NCBI RefSeq assembly: GCF_028069725.1
Contig: NZ_JANEWG010000003.1
Coordinates: 62,001 to 126,000 of the forward strand
Direction: 5' to 3'
DNA length: 64,000 nt
From: Citrobacter sp. Awk 4
Lineage (GTDB): Bacteria; Pseudomonadota; Gammaproteobacteria; Enterobacterales; Enterobacteriaceae
How positions within the stretch are numbered: the first letter of the stretch is position 1; every line of letters starts with the position of its first letter. The translations under genes and the position numbers were made by a program. Of this stretch, positions 55,656-63,967 are shown one piece after another. A model generated the notes under the pieces. It searched no databases. It saw only the letters and a list, made by a program, of their open reading frames with translations, and was not told where the DNA came from.

Positions 55656-56573
55656 ATGCCGAACCTGCCTCGTTTGACGTCATTTTTCCTTGCTGGGGTC
55701 CTGGCGACGCTTACGCTGACACCCGCCTGGGCCACAGAGAAATTCAAGGTGGTAACCACCTTTACGGTCATTGCCGATATGGCAAAAAATGTGGCGGGCG
55801 ACGCGGCGGACGTCAGTTCGATAACCAAACCGGGGGCTGAAATTCATGAATATCAGCCCACCCCCGGTGACATCAAACGCGCGCAAGGCGCGCAGCTTAT
55901 TCTCTCCAATGGCATGAACCTGGAGCTGTGGTTCGCTCGTTTTTACCAGCATCTTTCCGGCGTACCGGAAGTCACCGTCTCTGCGGGCGTGAAACCGATG
56001 GGCATTAGCGAAGGTCCGTACAATGGCAAACCCAACCCGCACGCCTGGATGTCAGCAGAAAACGCACTCATTTATGTCGATAACATTCGCGATGCGCTGG
56101 TGAAGTACGATCCGCAAAATGCGGCGATTTATCAAAAAAATGCCGAGAACTATAAAACGAAGATTCGCCAGACGCTTGATCCGTTGCGCGACAAACTGGC
56201 AACGCTTCCTGCCGATAAACGCTGGCTGGTCACCAGCGAAGGCGCATTCTCCTACCTGGCGCGGGATAACAATCTCCGGGAGCTGTATCTGTGGCCGATC
56301 AATGCCGATCAACAAGGCACACCAAAACAGGTACGCAAAGTGATCGATGCGATCAGACAGCATCAGATCCCTACCATCTTCAGCGAAAGTACCGTCTCTG
56401 ATAAACCTGCCCGCCAGGTCGCCCGTGAGTCTGGCGCGCACTACGGCGGTGTACTGTATGTCGATTCCCTGAGTGGTGCCGATGGCCCGGTACCGACCTA
56501 TCTGGATTTACTGCGCGTCACCACCGAAACCATCGTCAACGGCATCAATGACGGTCTGAGGAGTCAGAAATGA
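55656..56573 (+). CDS. sitA: Mn/Fe ABC transporter periplasmic binding protein SitA
   Basis: A 305-aa cluster A-I (TroA/ZnuA-like) receptor for Mn2+ (and Fe2+). Signal peptide residues 1-25 with cleavage after PAWA. Metal ligands are evident: the His in [13 protein letters not shown], the His in [11 protein letters not shown], the Glu in [10 protein letters not shown] and the Asp in VDSLS. The ATG at 55656 has GAGGG upstream; an in-frame ATG at 55644 overlaps that site. Same length as Salmonella SitA. Confidence 0.95.
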   Translation: MPNLPRLTSFFLAGVLATLTLTPAWATEKFKVVTTFTVIADMAKNVAGDAADVSSITKPGAEIHEYQPTPGDIKRAQGAQLILSNGMNLELWFARFYQHLSGVPEVTVSAGVKPMGISEGPYNGKPNPHAWMSAENALIYVDNIRDALVKYDPQNAAIYQKNAENYKTKIRQTLDPLRDKLATLPADKRWLVTSEGAFSYLARDNNLRELYLWPINADQQGTPKQVRKVIDAIRQHQIPTIFSESTVSDKPARQVARESGAHYGGVLYVDSLSGADGPVPTYLDLLRVTTETIVNGINDGLRSQK

Positions 56574-57385
56574 GCCACGCTGCCATTACCGCCAACCGTG
56601 TCACGGTGACGTATCGCAACGGTCACACCGCGCTGCGGGACGCCACGTTTCAGATCCCCGGCGGCTCGATTGCCGCCCTGGTCGGCGTCAACGGCTCGGG
56701 GAAATCCACGCTGTTTAAGGCGCTGATGGGATTTGTACGCCTCGCTAATGGAGAGATCTCGATCCTGCAACAGTCGGTGAGCAAAGCGCTGAAGCAAAAC
56801 CTGATCGCCTATGTCCCGCAGTCAGAAGAAGTGGACTGGTCATTTCCGGTGCTGGTGGAAGATGTCGTGATGATGGGGCGCTACGGCCACATGGGATGGT
56901 TGCGTCGTCCAAAAGCTCGCGACCACGCGTGTGTTGATGCCGCTCTCGCGCGCGTGGACATGCTGGAGTACCGCCATCGCCAGATAGGCGAACTCTCCGG
57001 CGGGCAAAAAAAGCGTGTTTTTCTTGCCAGAGCGATTGCGCAGGATGGTCAGGTGATCTTGCTGGACGAGCCCTTTACCGGCGTGGATGTGAAAACCGAA
57101 GCGCGAATCATCTCACTGTTACGCGAACTGCGCGATGAGGGCCGCACCATGCTGGTGTCCACCCATAACCTGGGGTCGGTGACGGAGTTTTGTGATTACA
57201 CGGTGATGATCAAAGGGACGGTGCTGGCGAGCGGCCCCACGGAAACCACCTTCACGGCTGAAAATCTCGAACTGGCGTTCAGCGGCGTCTTGCGCCACGT
57301 GGCGTTGAGTGGCAGAGAAGAGCACATCATTACCGATGATGAGCGCCCGTTTATCTCGCGCCGGGCCGCCAACGGAGGGGGTTAA
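56570..57385 (+). CDS. sitB: Mn/Fe ABC transporter ATP-binding protein SitB
   Basis: A 271-aa ABC ATPase. Walker [10 protein letters not shown] (about residues 40-48), Q-loop [10 protein letters not shown], signature [17 protein letters not shown], Walker [13 protein letters not shown] and H-loop STHNLG. It overlaps sitA by 4 nt and is 2 bp ahead of sitC. Confidence 0.95.
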   Translation: MSHAAITANRVTVTYRNGHTALRDATFQIPGGSIAALVGVNGSGKSTLFKALMGFVRLANGEISILQQSVSKALKQNLIAYVPQSEEVDWSFPVLVEDVVMMGRYGHMGWLRRPKARDHACVDAALARVDMLEYRHRQIGELSGGQKKRVFLARAIAQDGQVILLDEPFTGVDVKTEARIISLLRELRDEGRTMLVSTHNLGSVTEFCDYTVMIKGTVLASGPTETTFTAENLELAFSGVLRHVALSGREEHIITDDERPFISRRAANGGG

Positions 57386-57387
57386 TC

Positions 57388-58248
57388 ATGAACTGGCTTG
57401 TGGAACCGTTTGGTTACCAGTACATGCTCAATGCGATGTGGGTGTCAGCAATGGTCGGCGGGCTGTGCGCTTTTCTCTCCTGCTATTTAATGCTCAAAGG
57501 CTGGTCGCTGATTGGCGATGCGCTCTCGCATTCTATCGTCCCCGGTGTGGCGGGGGCGTATATGCTGGGATTGCCCTTCTCACTCGGCGCGTTTCTCTCC
57601 GGGGGACTCGCCGCAGGCTGTATGCTGTTTCTCAACCAGCGGTCGCGTCTGAAAGAAGACGCTATTATTGGGCTGATCTTCTCGTCGTTCTTTGGCATTG
57701 GGCTGTTTATGGTTTCGCTCAATCCCATGTCCGTTAACATCCAGACCATTATTCTTGGCAACGTCCTGGCCATCGCACCAGAAGATATTCTGCAACTGGC
57801 GATTATTGGTGCCGTTTCGCTGACGATCCTCCTGTTGAAATGGAAAGATCTGATGGTGACCTTTTTCGATGAAAATCATGCCCGTTCCATTGGGCTCAAT
57901 CCGGGTCGCTTAAAGTTATTGTTCTTTACGCTGCTCTCTGTCTCCACCGTCGCGGCACTGCAAACAGTCGGCGCATTTCTGGTTATCTGCCTGGTGGTGA
58001 CGCCCGGCGCAACGGCCTGGCTGTTGACTGACCGCTTCCCGCGCCTGCTCGCCATCGCCGTGGCGATTGGCAGCCTGACCAGCTTTTTTGGCGCCTGGCT
58101 CAGCTATTGGCTGGATGGCGCAACGGGCGGCATTATCGTCGTTCTGCAAACCTTGCTGTTCCTGACCGCGTTTGTCTTCGCGCCGAAACATGGCCTGCTG
58201 GCAAACCGTCGCCGTGCGCGAATGAACAAGGAGTCCTCATGTTCTTAA
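57388..58248 (+). CDS. sitC: Mn/Fe ABC transporter permease SitC
   Basis: A 286-aa ABC-3 family permease with about eight membrane helices. Family motifs GDALSHSIVPGVAGAYML and FDENHARSIGLNPGRLK (coupling region) are seen. It overlaps the sitD start by 10 nt. SitC and SitD are paralogues that probably form a heterodimer. Confidence 0.95.
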   Translation: MNWLVEPFGYQYMLNAMWVSAMVGGLCAFLSCYLMLKGWSLIGDALSHSIVPGVAGAYMLGLPFSLGAFLSGGLAAGCMLFLNQRSRLKEDAIIGLIFSSFFGIGLFMVSLNPMSVNIQTIILGNVLAIAPEDILQLAIIGAVSLTILLLKWKDLMVTFFDENHARSIGLNPGRLKLLFFTLLSVSTVAALQTVGAFLVICLVVTPGATAWLLTDRFPRLLAIAVAIGSLTSFFGAWLSYWLDGATGGIIVVLQTLLFLTAFVFAPKHGLLANRRRARMNKESSCS

Positions 58249-59075
58249 CCACGCTGCTGGAACCCTTCCAGTTCGACTTTATGCTCAATGCGCTGGCCGT
58301 CTCCGCAATTGTCGCTGTGCCCTGCGCACTGCTCTCGGTATTTCTGGTGTTGAAAGGCTGGGCGCTGATGGGCGATGCGATGAGTCATGCGGTTTTTCCG
58401 GGGATTGTGCTGGCCTGGATAGCCGGTATTCCACTGGCTATCGGCGCGTTCATCGCCGGATTACTGTGTGCCGTTGCGACGGGTTATCTCGACGACAACA
58501 GCCGTATTAAGCGCGACACCATCATGGGGATTGTTTTTTCCGGTATGTTTGGCGCGGGGCTGGTGCTGTATGTCTCTATCCAGTCGGACGTTCATCTGGA
58601 TCACATTCTGTTTGGCGACATGCTGGGCGTTTCGCTGACCGATATTTTGCAAACTGCGCTGATTGCGCTGGGGATAGCGCTGGTTATCGGTATGAAATGG
58701 AAGGATTTATTGCTGCACGCGTTTGATCCGAATCAGGCCAGAGCCAGCGGTCTGAACACCACGTTGCTGCATTACGGGTTGCTGTGCATGATAGCCCTGA
58801 CCATTGTCGCCACGCTAAAATCGGTGGGTATTATTTTGTCGATATCTCTGCTGATTGCCCCAGGTGCAATAGCTATTTTACTCACCCGCCGTTTCGCCCA
58901 CGCGCTGATACTGGCTACCGTGCTTTCGGTCATCACCTCATTTCTGGGCGTATATCTGTCGTTTTTTATCGACAGCGCCCCCGCCCCCACCATTGTCGTA
59001 TTATTTACGGTGATCTTTGTCGTGGCATTTATATATACAACAATGCGAGACCGGCGCTCTGAAACTTATGGCTGA
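58239..59075 (+). CDS. sitD: Mn/Fe ABC transporter permease SitD
   Basis: A 278-aa ABC-3 permease paralogous to SitC (GDAMSHAVFPGIVLAW; FDPNQARASGLNTTLLHYG). The ATG at 58239 follows AAGGAG and overlaps the sitC stop region; the much longer open frame upstream (from 58107) is out-of-frame sitC DNA. Last gene of sitABCD. Confidence 0.95.
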   Translation: MFLTTLLEPFQFDFMLNALAVSAIVAVPCALLSVFLVLKGWALMGDAMSHAVFPGIVLAWIAGIPLAIGAFIAGLLCAVATGYLDDNSRIKRDTIMGIVFSGMFGAGLVLYVSIQSDVHLDHILFGDMLGVSLTDILQTALIALGIALVIGMKWKDLLLHAFDPNQARASGLNTTLLHYGLLCMIALTIVATLKSVGIILSISLLIAPGAIAILLTRRFAHALILATVLSVITSFLGVYLSFFIDSAPAPTIVVLFTVIFVVAFIYTTMRDRRSETYG

Positions 59076-59090
59076 AGCATAGCTTTATCC

Positions 59091-59135
59091 AGGGTAATAT
59101 CAGGTTGTTTATACATAAAAGGTCAATATTACCCT
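59091..59135 (+). terminator. Inverted repeat downstream of sitD
   Basis: AGGGTAATAT (59091-59100) / ATATTACCCT (59126-59135), a perfect 10-bp repeat with a 25-nt loop, then GACTTAGCTTTTTC. It is the likely end of the sit transcript. The remaining bases to 59320 hold no convincing gene. Confidence 0.5.
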
Positions 59136-59320
59136 GACTTAGCTTTTTCAATTATTCAGCGTCACCAGGATAATTTCAAGTCTGTGTTTATTTGCCTCGA
59201 AGTGGTCATCATGATGATTGCGGTATCTACTGCCCCACTCTGGATAGCGCCCGTTTTTTCCCGCGCTGATAAACTACGGGAAAGCATAATAATTATTGGT
59301 GTTCATAAAACCTCTGCAAC

Positions 59321-59767
59321 TCAGACCGTACGGCCAAACCAAATACCATATAAAATTGGCAAACTACCTAACGACACAATAACTTTCGAAAATAGTAAAA
59401 AACCTGATCCATGTTTCGTCACAAGAGATATTAGAAAATTATAATTCTTTTCAGTGTTATATTTTTTATGAAAAGTCATAATTCTCTCAAAAATAGTAAC
59501 AATCATTACCACCGCAAATTTACAAGCCAGAATAGTTGTAAATGAAACCGCCAATGTGCTCGTAGCATGCTTAGCTGTGCTTACAGTGATGAATGGCCAG
59601 ACTTTAAGTATCCCGCTAACCATTACCACAACTAAAACTGTGCCAATGAGCAACATCAGATATTTTACAAAAAACACAACCCATTCTTTTTTAGTGAAGG
59701 AATCTTTACCGTTCCATATATATGCAATGGTGGCGACCAAAAATATAACAAACCCAATCCAGCTCAT
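59321..59767 (-). CDS. Four-helix membrane protein, paralogue B (putative T6SS-island immunity protein)
   Basis: A 148-aa protein, not recognised. Four hydrophobic segments (about residues 2-19, 30-53, 70-92, 120-143) predict an inner-membrane protein. Near the N-terminus it has W-N-G-K-D-S-F-T-K-K-E-W, shared with the protein at 60084-60518 (W-D-G-K-D-C-F-S-K-K-Q-W); the two align over their full length, so they are distant paralogues. The ATG has AGGGA upstream. It is A+T-rich compared with sitABCD. Its position downstream of vgrG suggests an immunity role, which is inference only. Confidence 0.7.
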   Translation of the reverse strand: MSWIGFVIFLVATIAYIWNGKDSFTKKEWVVFFVKYLMLLIGTVLVVVMVSGILKVWPFITVSTAKHATSTLAVSFTTILACKFAVVMIVTIFERIMTFHKKYNTEKNYNFLISLVTKHGSGFLLFSKVIVSLGSLPILYGIWFGRTV

Positions 59768-59825
59768 ATTCTCAATCCCTGATAAAATTAATCACCAATT
59801 AAAAAAGCAACACACCAGGTAATAA

Positions 59826-59903
59826 TTACCTCATCCCCGCCACCTGCCTCGACAGCAGTGATAATTCAGCCCATACAGTGATAGACCGCCCCCGAAAATT
59901 CAT
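59826..59903 (-). other. 25-codon open frame of unknown status
   Basis: ATG at 59901-59903 opens a frame MNFRGRSITVWAELSLLSRQ... ending at 59826. It lies just after the frameshifted fragment (59907-60061), is too short to judge, and has no ribosome site. A perfect 7-bp palindrome AGGTAAT-A-ATTACCT (59817-59831) overlaps its end. It may be a shard of a larger gene. Confidence 0.25.
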
Positions 59904-59906
59904 TAT

Positions 59907-60061
59907 TTATTCAACAGACTTTATTGCATGAGGAAGAAAAATACTGTAATGCAACATCTCTTTATCTGGAGATGTGTAAAGACATTTGCAAAATTTTTCT
60001 CGAATCTCTTTCACCTGTTTTTTGTTCTGTTGAGGGTAACCGTATTTTTATCTAAATCCAT
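59907..60061 (-). pseudogene. Frameshifted small gene or effector fragment between the two membrane paralogues
   Basis: From an ATG at 60061 the frame reads MDLDKN and soon stops. One extra A in the A5 run near 60045 would open a continuous 51-residue frame: MDLDKKYGYPQQNKKQVKEI, then REKFCKCLYTSPDKEMLHYS, then IFLPHAIKSVE, ending at the stop at 59907. Its protein-like composition and the single shift suggest a decayed gene, or the C-terminal shard of an effector left between immunity genes. No family is recognised. Confidence 0.4.
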
Positions 60062-60083
60062 GTCATCACCTCACTCATCACTC

Positions 60084-60518
60084 TTATTTAAGCCAGAGAC
60101 CTGAAAACATAAGAAAACTCCCAACAGAAACTGAGCCCTTTACGATGAAAAGTAAGCCAGGAGCGACTTTTCCAGAAATGGAGGATAGTCTCTCATAGTT
60201 TGCCGGATTGTGAATTCTATGGGCATCCATTATTCCAGAAAAAAGTGTGCAAAGTAGCACCACAACGACTTTCAACCCCCACATACACAGGAGTGACATT
60301 GAGAAAATAACAGAATACTGTTTGGCGGTTACGATTGAAAAAATTGAAAAAGATTGCGATAGCCATTTAAATGCAACGCTAATCACGACCGTCGCAATCA
60401 GTACGGCGACAAGCAGTATCCCCGTTGTGAGCCACTGTTTTTTTGAGAAGCAGTCTTTTCCGTCCCAGATAAAGACCAACGTCATAATTAAAAAAATCGT
60501 AAAGAAAAACCAATGCAT
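60084..60518 (-). CDS. Four-helix membrane protein, paralogue A (putative T6SS-island immunity protein)
   Basis: A 144-aa protein with four hydrophobic segments (about residues 2-18, 30-55, 70-93, 118-140), not recognised. It shares the W-x-G-K-D-x-F-x-K-K-x-W motif and overall helix layout with the gene at 59321-59767. The start at 60518 is chosen because it aligns MHWFFFTIFL with the paralogue's MSWIGFVIFL and has GGAAAA upstream; an ATG five codons earlier (60533) is possible. It is the first gene after vgrG on the same strand. Toxin immunity is a guess from context. Confidence 0.7.
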   Translation of the reverse strand: MHWFFFTIFLIMTLVFIWDGKDCFSKKQWLTTGILLVAVLIATVVISVAFKWLSQSFSIFSIVTAKQYSVIFSMSLLCMWGLKVVVVLLCTLFSGIMDAHRIHNPANYERLSSISGKVAPGLLFIVKGSVSVGSFLMFSGLWLK

Positions 60519-60556
60519 GACACTATTTTCCATTAATACACTTTGATATCCGATAA

Positions 60557-60574
60557 GGTGCCTGTAAAGGCACC
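60557..60574 (-). terminator. Short stem-loop after vgrG
   Basis: GGTGCC / GGCACC with a 6-nt loop, 53 bp past the vgrG stop. No T-run; it may only weakly separate vgrG from the membrane-protein genes. Confidence 0.35.
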
Positions 60575-60626
60575 GGGTAAAACGATTACTGCTTTCTAAA
60601 AAATAGCGTCAGCCCTGTGGGCACGC

Positions 60627-62555
60627 TTACTTACTGGCATTAAACACAAAAAAACTGTCCACTTCATGCTGAAGCTCTGCCTGATGGGCAGCCCCTGGCG
60701 GATCGATAGCATTACTGCCGCCATTCGGGTTTAAATGCAGTTCGCCAGAAAGCGTATTAATTTGTGCCTGCTGTTTCGCGGTGAAATTGAAGTTATTACC
60801 GATAATATTAACGCTGCCATCTTTCGATAATTCAATCGCGCTTTCGCCACACTCCAGTCGTAAAGTACTGCCCGCAGAAAGCGTATAGTTATTCACGGCT
60901 TTATCGCTGCGACTTTTTCCTGCCAGACAAATGATGTCCCCTTTGATCCCCGCCTGCTGGTTTTTTGCTACCCGCAGGGTTTCATTTTCCCCCACATATT
61001 GGGTGCGGTTTTTTTCTGTCGAATGGGATTCATCATTTTTAACGTTAATGTCCAGATTACGTTCGGCCTGGATCCACACCTGTTCCTCACCCGCTTTGTC
61101 TTCAAAACGCAGGGCGTTGGCGTTGTCCGCTGCGCCGTCCTTGCTCCGGCTCATGAAACCCATCTGGGTGGCCGCTGCCGGTAGCGCCCACGGCGGCATA
61201 CTCGCCTCGTTGTATACGCGACCAGTGATAATGGGGCGGTCCGGATCGCCATTGATGAAATCCACCACCACTTCATCACCCACGCGCGGAATTTGCACCC
61301 CGCCGTACCCCTGACCCGCCCAGGCGCTGGAAACACGCACCCAACAGGAACTGGTGTCATCGCCTTTCGCCAGACGGTCCCAGTGGAATTTCACCTTCAC
61401 CCGACCGTATTTATCCGTCCAGATACTCTCCCCCTGCGGACCCACCACTTTTGCAGTCTGCGGGCCATAGGTGCGCGGCCACGCCGTGGTCTGCGCCGGT
61501 CGATACGCCACCGACGACGGGATAACGGTGAAGTCGGTGCGATGAAGGGTTTCCCCCTCCCCGCTCGCGTAGCGGTTCTCCTCAAAATGGTAACTCGCCG
61601 CCGTGGTCAGATACTCACCGTTATCGCTGAAGAACGGCGCGTTGCTCAGGGTGAAGGTGTGCCCCGGCGCAATACCTGTAGCCGTCGCCGTCGCCTGAAT
61701 TTGCTGGTGCTCCACCTGCCAGCGCTCCTGGCGGATGCGGGCATAGAACTCGGCGTGACCATGATCCACAAAGCGCCCCGGCCAGTCGTACACGTCAATG
61801 CTGCCAGGCTGGGGTGAAGCAGGGTTCTGCTGCGCCTGGAACAGCCACGCGTTCGGTTTGCGGAAGTCGTAGTCGTCCAGGCTGTAAATCCCCGGCGTCA
61901 CGCTGTCCTCCAGCGCCCACTGGCTGATGCCTTCTTCATCCGTGCTGCCACCCGACGGCGTCTGGTGGTAGGGAATAATCTCATAGCCACTGAACGGCAG
62001 ATGTTGCGTCGCGGCATCGGTCAGCACCAGGGTATGTTTGTCCGCCTCGTGGCGGAAGTGGAAGGCGATACCCTCCAGCTCCATCAGGCGGCTGATAAAG
62101 TCCAGACTCGACTCCTGATACTGCACACAGTAGTCCCACACCCGATAGCTGCCGGTCAGTTTATCTTCGACATTGACCTGGTGTTCCCCCAGCAGCGTCT
62201 TAACGATCTGCGGCACCGTCTGCCCCTGGAAGATACGCAGGTTACGGTCACGCTTCATCGGCCACAGATCCGGCTCCACCGTCAGCTGGTAGACCGCATA
62301 GCGCGTTCCCGTCAGCTCCACGGCGCTGACCGCCACCCGCGTCACCTTACCGTTGATATAGCGCGGCGAGAGCAGGCTCTGCGTTGGGATCGTCACCGTC
62401 ACTGGCTGTCCAAGCAGTTTACTGCGGTCAATGCGCGCGTCCGTACCGAGCAGCGTCAGCGTCAAGGCAAACGACTCGGACATCGCCTCACGGCCGGACA
62501 GTTTCCAGAACAGCAGCCCCTCAACCGGGAGCTGGACGGTAATTCGGTTAAGCAT
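60627..62555 (-). CDS. vgrG: Type VI secretion system spike protein VgrG
   Basis: A 642-aa VgrG. The gp27-like base domain (about 1-370, with DYCVQYQESSLDFISRLMELEGI), gp5 OB-fold (about 395-480, DKYGRVKVKFHWDR, VSSAWAGQGYGGVQIPRVGDEV, GDPDRPIITGRVYN) and a DUF2345-type beta-helix (about 500-620) are clear. It ends in a short tail (NPNGGSNAIDPPGAAHQAEL...) with no fused effector domain. The start at 62555 (MLNRITVQLPVEGLLF) fits the family; upstream in-frame codons at 62561 and 62618 are less likely. No T6SS core gene is within the window. Confidence 0.93.
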   Translation of the reverse strand: MLNRITVQLPVEGLLFWKLSGREAMSESFALTLTLLGTDARIDRSKLLGQPVTVTIPTQSLLSPRYINGKVTRVAVSAVELTGTRYAVYQLTVEPDLWPMKRDRNLRIFQGQTVPQIVKTLLGEHQVNVEDKLTGSYRVWDYCVQYQESSLDFISRLMELEGIAFHFRHEADKHTLVLTDAATQHLPFSGYEIIPYHQTPSGGSTDEEGISQWALEDSVTPGIYSLDDYDFRKPNAWLFQAQQNPASPQPGSIDVYDWPGRFVDHGHAEFYARIRQERWQVEHQQIQATATATGIAPGHTFTLSNAPFFSDNGEYLTTAASYHFEENRYASGEGETLHRTDFTVIPSSVAYRPAQTTAWPRTYGPQTAKVVGPQGESIWTDKYGRVKVKFHWDRLAKGDDTSSCWVRVSSAWAGQGYGGVQIPRVGDEVVVDFINGDPDRPIITGRVYNEASMPPWALPAAATQMGFMSRSKDGAADNANALRFEDKAGEEQVWIQAERNLDINVKNDESHSTEKNRTQYVGENETLRVAKNQQAGIKGDIICLAGKSRSDKAVNNYTLSAGSTLRLECGESAIELSKDGSVNIIGNNFNFTAKQQAQINTLSGELHLNPNGGSNAIDPPGAAHQAELQHEVDSFFVFNASK

Positions 62556-62687
62556 AATCATTATTCCGTAATGGTTTGTGCTAAGAGTGAGTGATAACCA
62601 GGAGATGATGTCTGACAATGTGATTCAAGGTATTCGCCTGTCATCGCCCCTCAACCTTAATAATATCTTCGCTATAAAATCCAAAAT

Positions 62688-63158
62688 TCATTTGCTTGAT
62701 TTAATCACATAAATAAGGGAAGCAATTTTCACCACTTCAGATACCACGAATAAATAAATATTTAAAAAAAGATTTCCCGGCTCTGACAAACCCGCTATTA
62801 ATGGAAATACCGAAATAGAACATTGAAATGAAGTAAAACGAAGCACTTCTTGAATAAAAGCAAACCGGACTGCATAACGGTTTCGTGTGAAAAAAAGCCA
62901 GGCAGAAATGAACAGTGATACGAATAAGATCACGTTAAGAACAAAAAACAGTGTAACAATGGTGCTGTAGATACCGCTTCCTGTAACGGTCCCATTCCCA
63001 CTGATGTGATTAAAAGACGAAATATCTGTAATAAATGGAATCCCACCTTGCCACAATACATGAGTGCAATATATCAAAATAGCCAGCACATCCATGCTTC
63101 CCCAAAAATAGAACACCTTAGTTTTTAGCTTCATATTATTTCTGGTATCCATTGCCAT
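62688..63158 (-). CDS. Four-helix membrane protein, unknown function
   Basis: A 156-aa hydrophobic protein, not recognised, with four predicted helices (about residues 15-40, 62-90, 105-122, 127-152). It has a polar, Gly-rich loop after helix 1 (ITDISSFNHISGNGTVTGSG) that probably faces the periplasm. It lacks the W-x-G-K-D motif of the two paralogues downstream, so it is a separate family. AAGGATAAGAG precedes the ATG. Located between the ankyrin lipoprotein gene and vgrG on the same strand; an immunity role is possible, unproven. Confidence 0.7.
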   Translation of the reverse strand: MAMDTRNNMKLKTKVFYFWGSMDVLAILIYCTHVLWQGGIPFITDISSFNHISGNGTVTGSGIYSTIVTLFFVLNVILFVSLFISAWLFFTRNRYAVRFAFIQEVLRFTSFQCSISVFPLIAGLSEPGNLFLNIYLFVVSEVVKIASLIYVIKSSK

Positions 63159-63205
63159 GACTTACTCTTATCCTTATCGGCGATAATTGATATTCACTCA
63201 GAATG

Positions 63206-63967
63206 TTATTTCACTGGCGCAGGCGGCCATTTCCCACCATGCTTGATCAGCGTCTCTTTGATTTTGTTCAGCATTTGATATTGTTCGCTGCCTTCTTTTG
63301 CGCTATCCAAATGGCGTTGCAGCAGGCTTCCCAAAGTCCAGCCACCGTGACCCCGAATTTCAGCATCGGCTCCGCGATCGAGCAATAACAAAACATGATC
63401 GTATTTGCCAAAATTTAACGCCTCAATGAGCAGCGTATTGCCTAACGAGTCTGTGATATTGATATTGGCGCCTTTATCGAGCATCGCTGCCAGCGTCCTG
63501 GTATTTTTAGCCTTGATCGTTTCAAAGATAATGGGCTCTTTATACGTTTTATCTTTCGCATCCGGCGATAAACCGCCGTCAAGCAACGCCTTAATCCAGT
63601 CATCACTGTCGGCTTTTAAAACGTATTCCGCCGGGCTGCTTTTTCCCGCAGGGCGCGGCTGGAGCGGATCGGCTCCGGCCTTCACCAGCACGGTAATCAT
63701 CTTTAATTGCGTGGGGGTTTTCTTATTGTCGACAGCATTCATGATGGCCCAGAACAGGGGCGTCATCTCCTCTTTCCCGGGTTTGTTTAAATCTGTTTCT
63801 GACACAAGTTTAACAACGTCATCAACGTCGCCCTGCTCAATTGCGTGAGCCAGATTGAGCTGCTGGCCGCTAAAGTAATCCTGTGGATTTAAATCCATAT
63901 CTTGTTTACACCCCTGAATCATGAACATAAAACACAGCGCGAAGCAGCCGAATAAAAACGTTTTCAC
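63206..63967 (-). CDS. Ankyrin-repeat lipoprotein (putative T6SS immunity protein)
   Basis: A 253-aa protein with a lipoprotein signal: residues 1-19 hydrophobic, lipobox MIQGC with Cys20. The mature part contains about five degenerate ankyrin repeats (LAHAIEQGDVDDVVKLVSE; MTPLFWAI...VLVKAGADP; ALLDGGLSPDAKD; TLAAMLDKGANINITDSLGNTLL; VLLLLDRGADAEIRGHGGWT). The start is GTG at 63965-63967, with CAGGAGT upstream. Periplasmic ankyrin lipoproteins are common beside T6SS toxins, where they bind and neutralise them; that role here is inference. It is the last gene before the window edge. Confidence 0.8.
   Translation of the reverse strand: MKTFLFGCFALCFMFMIQGCKQDMDLNPQDYFSGQQLNLAHAIEQGDVDDVVKLVSETDLNKPGKEEMTPLFWAIMNAVDNKKTPTQLKMITVLVKAGADPLQPRPAGKSSPAEYVLKADSDDWIKALLDGGLSPDAKDKTYKEPIIFETIKAKNTRTLAAMLDKGANINITDSLGNTLLIEALNFGKYDHVLLLLDRGADAEIRGHGGWTLGSLLQRHLDSAKEGSEQYQMLNKIKETLIKHGGKWPPAPVK

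Noticed and set aside
59184-59444. An 86-codon plus-strand frame downstream of sitD
   Set aside because: It overlaps the 3' end of the better-supported membrane-protein gene on the minus strand, starts with GTG without a ribosome site, and resembles nothing known.
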